Below, in pieces: positions 1 through 6,207 of a stretch of DNA of 13,816 bases. The stretch is from assembly GCA_964546285.1 (NCBI GenBank), contig CAZJJK010000094.1, positions 1-13,816 of the forward strand. Reading direction: 5' to 3'. Under the pieces are notes generated by a model, which saw only the letters and a program-made list of their open reading frames with translations, searched no databases and was not told the origin of the DNA. This DNA comes from CAZJJK01 sp964546285. GTDB taxonomy: Bacteria; Spirochaetota; Spirochaetia; Treponematales; Breznakiellaceae. The translations under genes were made by a program, and so were the position numbers. How positions within the stretch are numbered: position 1 is the stretch's first letter; each line of letters starts with the position of its first letter.

Positions 1-662
1 GTCCGCAAGCCTTCCAAGTCCAGCAGCGTTTCGGCGTCCGCCATATCGATATAGACACCGGAGCTGGTAATGGACGGATCGGCGCATCTAATAAGACCGA
101 CAATTTGGAAATCGTCGGCGTTTTGGGCTTCATATCGGGTTCTGGCGGAAAGCGTCACCCAATCACCAAGTTTGATGCCCAGATCGGCCGCTAAGTTTTC
201 CCCAATGACAATGGGATTATCAGCCGCGCCGCCGTTAAACCAGACTCCATTAACATATTCAGGCAGGGTAAACACTTGAGCGTCTAATTCCGGTTCAACC
301 GCCACAGCCATAACGGGAATCCCGTCGCGGCCATTGGAGAGTTGGCCAATAAAGCGCGTCCTAGCCGCCACCGCCGTAACCATTTCGTCGCGGAGGAGAA
401 AGGCTTGTATTTCTTCTGGATCGGCTATGCCGTAATCCAGCGGCGAACTCCGACGTTCCGCCTCATAAGCCTTGGTGGAAATACGAACGGATGAATCCGA
501 TAAATTGACTATCGTTTCCAGGCCTGTTTTATCCATGCCCTTTAGCATGGAATCCGCCATAATAAAGAGGCCAAGACCGAAACTCATGGTAATGACAGTC
601 AGGAAGGTCCTTTTGCCGTGGCGCCAGACATTCCGCCAGGCTATCTTGAATAAGGTACCCAT
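1..662 (-). CDS. ABC transporter permease, LolE/MacB (FtsX) type, partial
   Basis: The first 220 residues of a permease subunit; the 3' part lies beyond the left edge. It opens with LFKIAWRNVWRHGKRTFLTV, the typical start of FtsX/LolCE-type permeases, followed by one membrane segment at about residues 19-40 and then an extracytoplasmic MacB-type domain. That domain includes the family-typical stretch GENLAADLGIKLGDWVTLSA. Full-length members have three further membrane spans near the C-terminus, not visible here. The ATG at 660-662 has a purine-rich AGGGGG ribosome site just upstream, within the last codons and 8-base gap after the ATPase gene at 671-1360, so the two subunits are almost certainly co-translated. 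Families of this kind move lipoproteins, peptides or other hydrophobic molecules across or out of the inner membrane. The substrate cannot be read from the sequence. Confidence 0.88.
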   Translation of the reverse strand, partial: MGTLFKIAWRNVWRHGKRTFLTVITMSFGLGLFIMADSMLKGMDKTGLETIVNLSDSSVRISTKAYEAERRSSPLDYGIADPEEIQAFLLRDEMVTAVAARTRFIGQLSNGRDGIPVMAVAVEPELDAQVFTLPEYVNGVWFNGGAADNPIVIGENLAADLGIKLGDWVTLSARTRYEAQNADDFQIVGLIRCADPSITSSGVYIDMADAETLLDLEGLR

Positions 663-670
663 AATGCCCC

Positions 671-1360
671 CTACTTCCGCTCATCCGCGTGGATAAGACC
701 GTCACGGATAGTCAGCACACGGCGGGCGTGCTTTTGGACAAGAGCGTCATGTGTGGAAAAAATAAAGGTCGCGCCCCGTGTCCGGTTTATTTCGCGCATA
801 ATATCGATAATTTCCTCAGCCATGGCTGAATCCAAATTAGCTGTCGGCTCATCCGCCAGAATGATGATGGGTTCTTTTACTAGGGCTCTAGCTATCGCTA
901 CCCGCTGTTCCTGTCCGCCGGACAATTCACGCGGGTAACGTTCTTCCATGCCTTTCAGGCCAACACTATCTATGGTAGCTTGGGCTTTTTGTCGGATTTC
1001 CGCTTTGGCGTAACGGCGTTCTATCACTAGAGGCAGTTCTATGTTTTCGCGTACGGTCAGCACCGGGATCAGATTGTAAGATTGGAAAATGAACGCGATA
1101 TTTTGCTTACGGTAATCGGATAGCTCGTTTTCAGACATGGTTCCTAGGGTTTTGCCGTCATAACGCACCTGGCCGGAGCTTGGAGAATCCAAACAGCCGA
1201 CTATATTAAGCAAGGTTGTTTTTCCTGAGCCCGATGGCCCTACCACCGCTAAAAACTCGCCGCTTTCAATAGTAAGGTTAATCCCAGCCAAAGCGTGGAT
1301 TTCGGCGTCTCCCTTTTTATACGTTCGCCGAATATTCTCTAATTCTAAAACCTTGCTCAT
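671..1360 (-). CDS. ABC transporter ATP-binding protein, LolD/MacB type
   Basis: A complete 229-residue ATPase that powers the permease encoded just downstream. All catalytic elements are present: Walker A GPSGSGKT (41-48), Q-loop Q93, signature LSGGQ (146-150), Walker B IIILADE (165-171) and H-loop H204. The short length and the NLIPVLTVRENIELPL stretch after the Q-loop are typical of the LolD/MacB/FtsE group, which pairs with FtsX-type permeases. Its ATG overlaps the stop of the slipin gene by four bases (ATGA at 1357-1360), and a run of five Gs six bases upstream can serve as ribosome site. The operon also contains a GntR/YtrA regulator, a common partner of such exporters in other phyla. 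Family assignment is firm; substrate unknown. Confidence 0.93.
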   Translation of the reverse strand: MSKVLELENIRRTYKKGDAEIHALAGINLTIESGEFLAVVGPSGSGKTTLLNIVGCLDSPSSGQVRYDGKTLGTMSENELSDYRKQNIAFIFQSYNLIPVLTVRENIELPLVIERRYAKAEIRQKAQATIDSVGLKGMEERYPRELSGGQEQRVAIARALVKEPIIILADEPTANLDSAMAEEIIDIMREINRTRGATFIFSTHDALVQKHARRVLTIRDGLIHADERK

Positions 1361-2541
1361 TGTGAACCCCCACTAGCCTCATCGGCTGTCGTAATGGAAT
1401 TATCCGGGGCGTTGTTCTCGCTTATCCCCGTTTCCTCGTTCGCCTTATCCTTGAGAGCCTTGCTTATCAGTACCGGAAGCCCCATATTCATATCGTTCAA
1501 ACCGCTTGATGGCACAACCACAATACTGCCGCGCGCTTTCATGGCGTCGTAAATCATATTCATTGAACGGAGCCGTAGAGCTGTTGGATCATTCTGATAT
1601 ACCTTGGCGGCTTCCGAGAATTTTTTGGACAGATCAAGCTCGGCGTCCCCTAGAATAAGGCGGGCCTTTTTTTCTCGCTCAGCCTGAGCTTGACGGCTCA
1701 TGACATCTTCCAAAGCCTTCGGTAATTGAATGTCCACAAATTCCACGCTTAATATGGTGATGCCCCAGGGATTGGTTTTTGCGTCAAGGATAGACTGTAT
1801 TTCACGATAAAGCGTATCGCGTTCCGCCAAAATCGTGCTCAAACTATATTTGCCCACTGAATCCCGCAGAGCCGTCTGAGCCGATAAGGTCACGGCCTGG
1901 AGAAAATCCTCAACCTCAAGAATGGCTTTTTGAGCGTCCCAGATCATCCAGAAGGCTAAAGCGTCAACATTTACCGGGACGGTATCCTTGGTTAGGATTT
2001 TCTCGGCGCTGAAATCCGTTACCCTGATGCGAGTGTCCACGAGGGCGGCGAAACGATCAAGCAGGGGCGCTAGAAAAAAAACGCCCGGTCCTCGGACTTT
2101 ATGGAATTTGCCTAAGCGCAGAACCACCGCCTTATCCCATTGGGCCACTATCTGAAGGCAGGGGCCGATGATAAGCGCCGCTGAAACAAACGCGATATAG
2201 ATCAGCGCGGCGCTGTTCGGCTCATAAGCGAAAATGCGCCATTCCCCGTCAATGGCCGTAGCCGCGAACAGGGATAGCTGGGCCAGTAGCAGCGTAACCA
2301 GTATAACGTTCCACGAATGAAAGAACGCGTAACAGAGCGCCCCGAAAAGGATAGCGAAAAGGCCGCGAATGAACACGCCAGTTGGCGGAGCCTCGGCGAC
2401 TAAACTGGCGATTAGAGTGCCAACGGTCACAATTATAACCATGAGTAAAAAATTGAATAATGAAAAAGTAAAATCCCCTGGCTTCTTAAGCGGAGACGCG
2501 TTTTTAATCCGGTCAAATACCGGCTTATTGAACAATGTCAT
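1357..2541 (-). CDS. Slipin / SPFH (band 7) membrane protein with multi-spanning N-terminus
   Basis: A 394-residue stomatin-like protein. Hydrophobic segments lie at about 26-48, 57-75, 77-95 and 109-132. An SPFH domain follows (about 131-300), with the slipin hallmarks QWDKAVVLRLGKF (134-146), RGPGVFFLAPLLD (150-162) and the conserved stretch LRDSVGKYSLSTILAERD (225-242), then an Ala/Glu/Arg-rich helical region ending in AQAEREKKARLILGDAE. The last 25 residues are polar and probably disordered. Slipins normally have a single short N-terminal hairpin or span, so the four-span N-terminus is longer than usual. SPFH proteins form oligomeric membrane scaffolds and often regulate partner membrane proteins or proteases. 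Here the gene is translationally coupled on both sides: its ATG overlaps the regulator's stop (ATGA, 2538-2541) and its stop overlaps the ABC ATPase start. This suggests a job tied to the transporter. No NfeD partner is seen in the window. Confidence 0.9.
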   Translation of the reverse strand: MTLFNKPVFDRIKNASPLKKPGDFTFSLFNFLLMVIIVTVGTLIASLVAEAPPTGVFIRGLFAILFGALCYAFFHSWNVILVTLLLAQLSLFAATAIDGEWRIFAYEPNSAALIYIAFVSAALIIGPCLQIVAQWDKAVVLRLGKFHKVRGPGVFFLAPLLDRFAALVDTRIRVTDFSAEKILTKDTVPVNVDALAFWMIWDAQKAILEVEDFLQAVTLSAQTALRDSVGKYSLSTILAERDTLYREIQSILDAKTNPWGITILSVEFVDIQLPKALEDVMSRQAQAEREKKARLILGDAELDLSKKFSEAAKVYQNDPTALRLRSMNMIYDAMKARGSIVVVPSSGLNDMNMGLPVLISKALKDKANEETGISENNAPDNSITTADEASGGSQ

Positions 2542-2861
2542 TCTTCCACCTCCGGCGGCTTTCGCTCTTCGTAGCTATCTCGCGCCGCTTTTAGCACCTC
2601 TTCCACACTAAACCCGTATCCAATAGCTTTCGCTAAAACTGGCCTGATAAGACTGTCCAAGACCTTTTCCCGCTCAACTTCATTTATATGAATCTCTTTA
2701 TCGCTGATAAAGGTTCCCGTGCCTTGTTGCGTCATAACGATACCGCGGATCTCCAGCTCATTGTAGGCTCTAACCACTGTATTGGGGTTTATCTTTAGGT
2801 CCACCGCTAAACTTCTCACCGTTGGGAGCTGATCGCCTACGGAAAAACGGCCATCGGCTAT
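2538..2861 (-). CDS. GntR-family transcriptional regulator, YtrA-like, 5' end in gap
   Basis: The C-terminal 107 residues of a small winged-helix repressor; the N-terminus lies in the N gap at 2862-2961. Visible first is IADGRFSVGDQLPTVRSLA, the second helix and recognition-helix region of GntR proteins. It is followed by INPNTVVRAYNELEIRG (recognition helix) and the wing VMTQQGTGTFIS. The effector part is only about 50 residues (to KPPEVEE), which fits the YtrA subfamily rather than FadR or HutC types. YtrA-type regulators usually sit first in an operon with an ABC transporter and repress it, often responding to cell-envelope antibiotics in Firmicutes; the signal here is unknown. It overlaps the slipin start by ATGA. 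An apparent ATG start read through the Ns on the far side of the gap is an artefact, because that DNA encodes the lipid kinase on the other strand. Confidence 0.9.
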   Translation of the reverse strand: MADGRFSVGDQLPTVRSLAVDLKINPNTVVRAYNELEIRGIVMTQQGTGTFISDKEIHINEVEREKVLDSLIRPVLAKAIGYGFSVEEVLKAARDSYEERKPPEVEE

Positions 2862-2961
2862 NNNNNNNNNNNNNNNNNNNNNNNNNNNNNNNNNNNNNNN
2901 NNNNNNNNNNNNNNNNNNNNNNNNNNNNNNNNNNNNNNNNNNNNNNNNNNNNNNNNNNNNN
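2862..2961. other. Assembly gap (100 Ns) between two divergent genes
   Basis: Exactly 100 Ns, the same size as the two other gaps in the window, so it is a placeholder for unknown length. It hides the first about 20-25 codons of the GntR regulator, the start of the lipid kinase and the divergent promoter region between them. Confidence 0.97.
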
Positions 2962-3570
2962 AAACAGCTTGATGAAACTAGAACGGAGCTGATTCGCAAA
3001 AGCATCCATTTCTTGATCGCTCTGGCGCCGACTATCGCGGCTTTTGATAAGGGCGCGGCTACAATCCTATTAGCTCTAGGAACCTTAAGCTACGCCTACG
3101 CCGAAAGCGCTCGTTTGCGCGGCTTCCATATACGGATAATTTCAACGCTGACGGTTTTAGCCGCGCGTGATCGCGATCTTGGCCGTTTTGTCTTGGGACC
3201 CGTTACCCTAGGCTTGGGCGCTATGCTTTCACTCTTGTTATATCCCGATCCAGCGGCCTCTATCGCTATCTACGCTCTCGCCTTTGGCGACGGTTTCGCT
3301 AGCTTGGTCGGCCGTCTGCTAGGCAAAACGCGGCCAGCCTTTCTTTTCGGCAAAAGCCTTGAAGGTTCCGCGGCTTGTTTTGTCGCGGTCCTAATAGCCG
3401 CTTTTAAAGTTACTGGCGATTTCAGGCTGTCGTTTTTCGCCGCGCTTACGGCTACCCTGGTGGAAGCCTTGCCGTTGAATGATTACGATAATATTTTCCT
3501 GCCTATGTCTGTCGGTTTTACCGTTGAAATACTAACAAGGGTTTTTATAGTAGAAAACGCTATGCGCTAA
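2962..3570 (+). CDS. Polyprenol/diacylglycerol (SEC59/DGK1-like) kinase family protein, 5' end in gap
   Basis: The open frame enters straight from the N gap and gives 202 residues; the true start is in the gap, not at the TTG at 3013. Near the visible N-terminus is ELIRKSIHFLIALAP, matching the R-K-x-x-H motif that opens SEC59/DGK1/phytol-kinase-type proteins. The family core follows: GDGFASLVGRLLGK (109-122) and GKSLEGS (130-136), with E168 and the acidic LNDYDN stretch (172-177) near the end. At least five hydrophobic segments separate these. Eukaryotic relatives phosphorylate dolichol, phytol or diacylglycerol using CTP. In bacteria the members are poorly characterised but are presumed to act in lipid or isoprenoid-phosphate salvage in the inner membrane. 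It is divergent from the regulator operon and ends 5 bases before the next gene's stop. Confidence 0.82.
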   Translation, partial: KQLDETRTELIRKSIHFLIALAPTIAAFDKGAATILLALGTLSYAYAESARLRGFHIRIISTLTVLAARDRDLGRFVLGPVTLGLGAMLSLLLYPDPAASIAIYALAFGDGFASLVGRLLGKTRPAFLFGKSLEGSAACFVAVLIAAFKVTGDFRLSFFAALTATLVEALPLNDYDNIFLPMSVGFTVEILTRVFIVENAMR

Positions 3571-3575
3571 TAGTT

Positions 3576-4409
3576 TTACATCCACAAATAATGACGATGT
3601 ATACTGTCGCCCATGAGCCAAAGGCCAAGGCCTAGTATTAGCGCTCCAAGGATGATCGCGGGCCAAGAATCGCCGCGTATAAGGCCATCTCTCCCTATGG
3701 CGACAAGGACACAGCCAATAGCCGCGCGTGAAAAAATAAATGAATTACGCGTATACGCGGCGACTAGATAGCTTGCCGAGGCCGCGGTAACGCAAAGCGC
3801 TTCCATAAAAAACAGAAGCGCGTCATAGCCAGGTACTAAACGGAAAACCGTATTGAAGGACAGATCGTCCAAGGGCAGGGTCGCGGCGATAAGTAACGCG
3901 GTCAACGCGATGATGAATAGGACGCGTCCATGCTTCTGAAAGTTTGAACCCGCCGCGTAGACACTTGACGCGAAAAGGGAGAATAAACCATACAATCTGG
4001 CGAACTCCAAGGCTCGCCCGGTTCCAATCAAAAGCGGCCGCGGCCAACGTCCGGAATACGATAAAGGGATGGTCGCGCGGATAGATTCAAACGCTAGAGA
4101 AAAAGCGAATAAAGCGAGAAACAGAATTTCCGGCGTATGCGTCTTTTCGAAATAATAGTAGAGATAGACGAGAGCGCCAGCCGCCAAGATCACTGAGAAA
4201 AATAAAGCGGTTTTAACCGCCATGTCCGACGGCCCGAAAAAGGAGCTCAAGGCTAGTTGGAGAAGGCCGGAGGAACGCCATTCGGCTTGGTCAATCAAGC
4301 CGGGGCTAGACTGAAATAAAACCGGCGCCGAGAAAGCTAAAAACAATAAAGGCGCTAGAGAAACCGCGAACGCGCCAATAATAATATGATTCCGTGTCGA
4401 TAAGGTCAT
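3576..4409 (-). CDS. Integral membrane protein of unknown function, about 8 spans
   Basis: A 277-residue very hydrophobic protein. Likely membrane segments lie at about 10-32, 64-87, 92-110, 136-153, 162-180, 195-219, 226-240 and 249-267. Polar features include FESIRATIPL after the third span, GRWPRPLLIGTGRALEFARLY before the fourth, and GRDGLIRGDSWP before the last. I recognise no enzymatic motif. The layout recalls spirochaete-restricted membrane proteins annotated only as hypothetical, but I cannot confirm a family from memory. It starts at the ATG at 4407-4409; GAGG lies upstream but about 12 bases away, so the start is only moderately supported. It is convergent with the lipid kinase, with 5 bases between stops, and divergent from the DUF2259-like gene. 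Confidence 0.75.
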   Translation of the reverse strand: MTLSTRNHIIIGAFAVSLAPLLFLAFSAPVLFQSSPGLIDQAEWRSSGLLQLALSSFFGPSDMAVKTALFFSVILAAGALVYLYYYFEKTHTPEILFLALFAFSLAFESIRATIPLSYSGRWPRPLLIGTGRALEFARLYGLFSLFASSVYAAGSNFQKHGRVLFIIALTALLIAATLPLDDLSFNTVFRLVPGYDALLFFMEALCVTAASASYLVAAYTRNSFIFSRAAIGCVLVAIGRDGLIRGDSWPAIILGALILGLGLWLMGDSIHRHYLWM

Positions 4410-4460
4410 ATAATCAGTGTATCCTCACCTCGCTTTTCCCGCAATCGCGCCTTATTCGCG

Positions 4461-4513
4461 TATAAAGTGCGGTTGATTGTCGGCTGTTCTCAAGAACGGC
4501 GCTGTCAAGCCGA
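4461..4513 (+). promoter_or_regulatory. Possible promoter -10 and structured 5' leader of the DUF2259-like gene
   Basis: TATAAA at 4461-4466 could serve as a -10 box, but no good -35 lies 16-18 bases upstream. About 14 bases downstream is a nested inverted repeat: outer arms TCGGCT (4480-4485) and AGCCGA (4508-4513), and inside them GTTCT-CA-AGAAC (4486-4497). The structure ends about 10 bases before the ribosome site at 4524, so it could be either an operator or a leader hairpin. Visible as symmetry only; function is inferred. Confidence 0.25.
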
Positions 4514-4535
4514 TATTTATGAAGAGGAGAATCGT

Positions 4536-5237
4536 ATGCCGAGAACCATATTCCTTATCTGTATCGCCGCTTTATTGGCCGTTTCCGGTGCCTGGGCGGG
4601 TGATGTCGCTACCTTCGTGGATCTTGGGTTTTCCGCGGATGGCGGCCGGTATATGTTCGGGCAATACGGTGTCGAGGAAACGACACTGAAGCCTTGGGCT
4701 GAATTTTATATTGTGGACGTCAAACAGAACGATTTCGTTCCGGATGGGGTCCGAAAAGCGACGTATCCGGCCGCGCCATCGGCCGGGCAGGATGGAGCGG
4801 GCGGTTTCTATAAACTTCTATCCGAAAACGCCGCGCTTGTAGCTAAGCATAAAATTGACAGCCTAAGACAGGGCGTCCCGCTGTATATCAACCTGGATGA
4901 TGAAATTTCGCCAGACGCTCCTATGGAAACTATCGAATTTAGGCATTTCGATACCGGAGATTCCTATAAAGTCGTACTTAGTTCCTTTGTTGAAGGAACG
5001 AATGAGACTCTAAAATCTTCGTTCTACTTATCCGTTGAACGCCGTCTGAAAGATGGAACCATCAAGCGGTATATAGTTGGTACACCAAGCTTAAAACGGT
5101 CCGGAATCTTATCCTATCGGGTTAGGAGAGCCTTTGTGGCGCCGGAAGACGGTTCTTTCATTTTCGTGGTGGAGATGAGAAAATGGTCGGCTAAGGGCGC
5201 CGATATACGCTATATGGTTGAAGCCTTTCATCCCTAA
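4536..5237 (+). CDS. Secreted protein, DUF2259-like
   Basis: A 233-residue exported protein. An upstream in-frame ATG at 4467 exists, but the ATG at 4536 is better. It has AGGAGA a few bases upstream, and starting there places a clear signal peptide first: basic MPR, hydrophobic IFLICIAALLAVSG, then AWA with cleavage expected before GDVATF. The mature N-terminus, ATFVDLGFSADGGRYMFGQYG, strongly recalls the DUF2259 secreted family (COG5497), known from spirochaetes and some proteobacteria and without assigned function. The rest is rich in beta-type sequence (for example YKVVLSSFVEG, SFYLSVERRLKDG, SFIFVVEMRKW) with no cysteines in the mature part, consistent with a periplasmic beta-sandwich or propeller-like fold. 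It overlaps the convergent gene by four bases at the stops. Family call from memory of the N-terminal motif; function unknown. Confidence 0.75.
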   Translation: MPRTIFLICIAALLAVSGAWAGDVATFVDLGFSADGGRYMFGQYGVEETTLKPWAEFYIVDVKQNDFVPDGVRKATYPAAPSAGQDGAGGFYKLLSENAALVAKHKIDSLRQGVPLYINLDDEISPDAPMETIEFRHFDTGDSYKVVLSSFVEGTNETLKSSFYLSVERRLKDGTIKRYIVGTPSLKRSGILSYRVRRAFVAPEDGSFIFVVEMRKWSAKGADIRYMVEAFHP

Positions 5238-5563
5238 GTAGCGGTTTTTATTGGACGGAATAGTTGCCAGACTTCTCCTTCCTCATAGAGACGGCGAATA
5301 TAGTAGAGCTGTTCCACCGCTATGCCGCGCCAGAGAGCTTCGCGCCCGGACTCCTTCACCGCTTGTCTAAGCGTCTCCGGCGCGGCGTCGCCTCTGCCTT
5401 GGATAAAAAGATATTTGCCTAAGGGGATACGGTTCCCTTCAAGTTTATGCCCTGTTTCGTCGTTATCGCCGATAGCGAATACCTCAATAACCGCCGTAAT
5501 ATCGGTTTTGGCGCTATCCTCAACGTCAAGATCTTGCCTCAAATCCAAGGTCCTTACCACCAT
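5234..5563 (-). CDS. Small conserved-looking protein of unknown function (109 aa)
   Basis: A soluble 109-residue protein beginning MVVRTLDLRQDLDVEDSAKTD at an ATG preceded by GAGGAG six bases upstream, a strong ribosome site that supports it as a real gene. No signal peptide or membrane segment is present. The N-terminal half looks beta-rich (ITAVIEVFAIGDNDETG). The middle stretch RIPLGKYLFIQGRG is followed by a helical part with charged residues (ETLRQAVKESGREALWRG) and YYIRRLYEEGEVWQLFRP. I do not recognise the family. Its stop overlaps the convergent DUF2259-like gene by four bases, and it is divergent from thioredoxin with 128 bases between the start codons. No function can be claimed. 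Confidence 0.65.
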   Translation of the reverse strand: MVVRTLDLRQDLDVEDSAKTDITAVIEVFAIGDNDETGHKLEGNRIPLGKYLFIQGRGDAAPETLRQAVKESGREALWRGIAVEQLYYIRRLYEEGEVWQLFRPIKTAT

Positions 5564-5595
5564 AGTAGACTCCTCAGCCTATAAGAACGGTCATT

Positions 5596-5623
5596 AACAA
5601 AGACCGATTCTCTTTGTTTTTTT
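5596..5623 (+). promoter_or_regulatory. Inverted repeat followed by T-run between divergent genes
   Basis: AACAAAGA (5596-5603) and TCTTTGTT (5611-5618) are perfect 8-base arms around a 7-base loop, followed on the plus strand by five more Ts. This has the shape of a rho-independent terminator, but the stem is AT-rich. It sits just upstream of thioredoxin, where it overlaps a possible -35 box. It could stop read-through from the left or act as an operator for one or both divergent genes. Confidence 0.35.
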
Positions 5624-5642
5624 AACACGCATATTGTACTAT
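5614..5642 (+). promoter_or_regulatory. Possible sigma70-type promoter for thioredoxin
   Basis: TTGTTT (5614-5619) and TACTAT (5637-5642) are separated by 17 bases, each a partial match to the consensus; TATAAA at 5640-5645 is an alternative -10. The region is locally AT-rich compared with its surroundings, and the thioredoxin start is about 45 bases downstream. Confidence 0.35.
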
Positions 5643-5691
5643 AAATATGAACCACGCATAGCGCGGTTACGCTTAATTATAGGAGCCGATG

Positions 5692-6015
5692 ATGAGCGCA
5701 GAAATAACACTGACTTCCGCCAATTTTGAAGCTGAGGTTTTAAAATCTTCCATACCGGTTCTTGTGGATTTTTGGGCGGAATGGTGTATGCCCTGCAAGA
5801 TGATTGGTCCAGCGCTTCATCAACTAGCCGCAGAATATGATGGACGTCTTAAGGTTGGCAAGGTAAATGTTGACATAGAAGCCGATCTAGCTGGGCAATT
5901 CAATATTATATCGATACCAACCCTGTTGTTATTTAAGGATGGCTCCATTGTTAGTCAGAAGGTCGGCGCCGTTCCAAAACATGAGCTGGAAAAAATGGTT
6001 GGCAAGCTAGTCTAG
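5692..6015 (+). CDS. trxA: Thioredoxin with WCMPC active site
   Basis: A 107-residue cytoplasmic disulfide reductase that passes electrons from thioredoxin reductase to targets such as ribonucleotide reductase. The fold markers are all present: VLVDFWAEWCMPCKMIGP around the CxxC (C32, C35), the buried D26, the cis-proline in SIPT (P76) and the FKDG turn. The active site is WCMPC rather than the usual WCGPC; a residue change at this position alters redox potential or partner choice in other thioredoxins. Two ATGs are adjacent (5689 and 5692). AGGAG at 5681-5685 is only 3 bases from the first and 6 from the second, so I prefer 5692. It stands alone, with a weak hairpin plus T-run downstream at 6121-6139. 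Confidence 0.95.
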   Translation: MSAEITLTSANFEAEVLKSSIPVLVDFWAEWCMPCKMIGPALHQLAAEYDGRLKVGKVNVDIEADLAGQFNIISIPTLLLFKDGSIVSQKVGAVPKHELEKMVGKLV

Positions 6016-6120
6016 CCCTATTTCTAGCAAAGCACTTTCTTAATTCGCCAACTTATGAAGGCTGGCACTAAGCTTGTCTATCGCGATTATTTGTATCGTA
6101 TGTACTAGTTTTTTGTGACT

Positions 6121-6139
6121 GGAGAAGGGGCTCCTTTTT
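6121..6139 (+). terminator. Weak terminator-like hairpin after thioredoxin
   Basis: GGAG-AAGGGG-CTCC followed by TTTTT. The stem is only 4 bp (an alternative AAGG/CCTT pairing is possible), about 105 bases after the thioredoxin stop. The rest of 6016-6120 shows no gene or clear structure. Confidence 0.3.
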
Positions 6140-6160
6140 AAGTTCGGTGGCCGTTTGTTC

Positions 6161-6197
6161 AAAAAAACGTAAGCCCGCGCGTAAAAACCGCGGCTTA
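6161..6197 (-). terminator. Rho-independent terminator of the lamin-tail lipoprotein gene
   Basis: Read on the minus strand, TAAGCCGCG pairs with CGCGGGCTTA (9 bp with one bulged base) around a 9-10-base loop, followed after two bases by seven Ts (the A-run at 6161-6167). It begins 11 bases past the stop of the gene at 6208-7245, exactly where a terminator is expected. Confidence 0.75.
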
Positions 6198-6207
6198 ACG
6201 GATAGGG

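Noticed and set aside
2962..3009. An apparent start for the GntR regulator (MLLRISS... or MDAFANQ...) on the minus strand to the right of the N gap.
   Set aside because: The plus strand of the same bases codes the conserved ELIRKSIHFLIALAP segment of the lipid kinase in frame with the rest of that gene. The regulator start must be inside the gap.
6016..6120. A small RNA or short gene after thioredoxin.
   Set aside because: No open frame with a ribosome site and no convincing stem-loop apart from the weak hairpin at 6121; it is best read as an untranslated 3' region.
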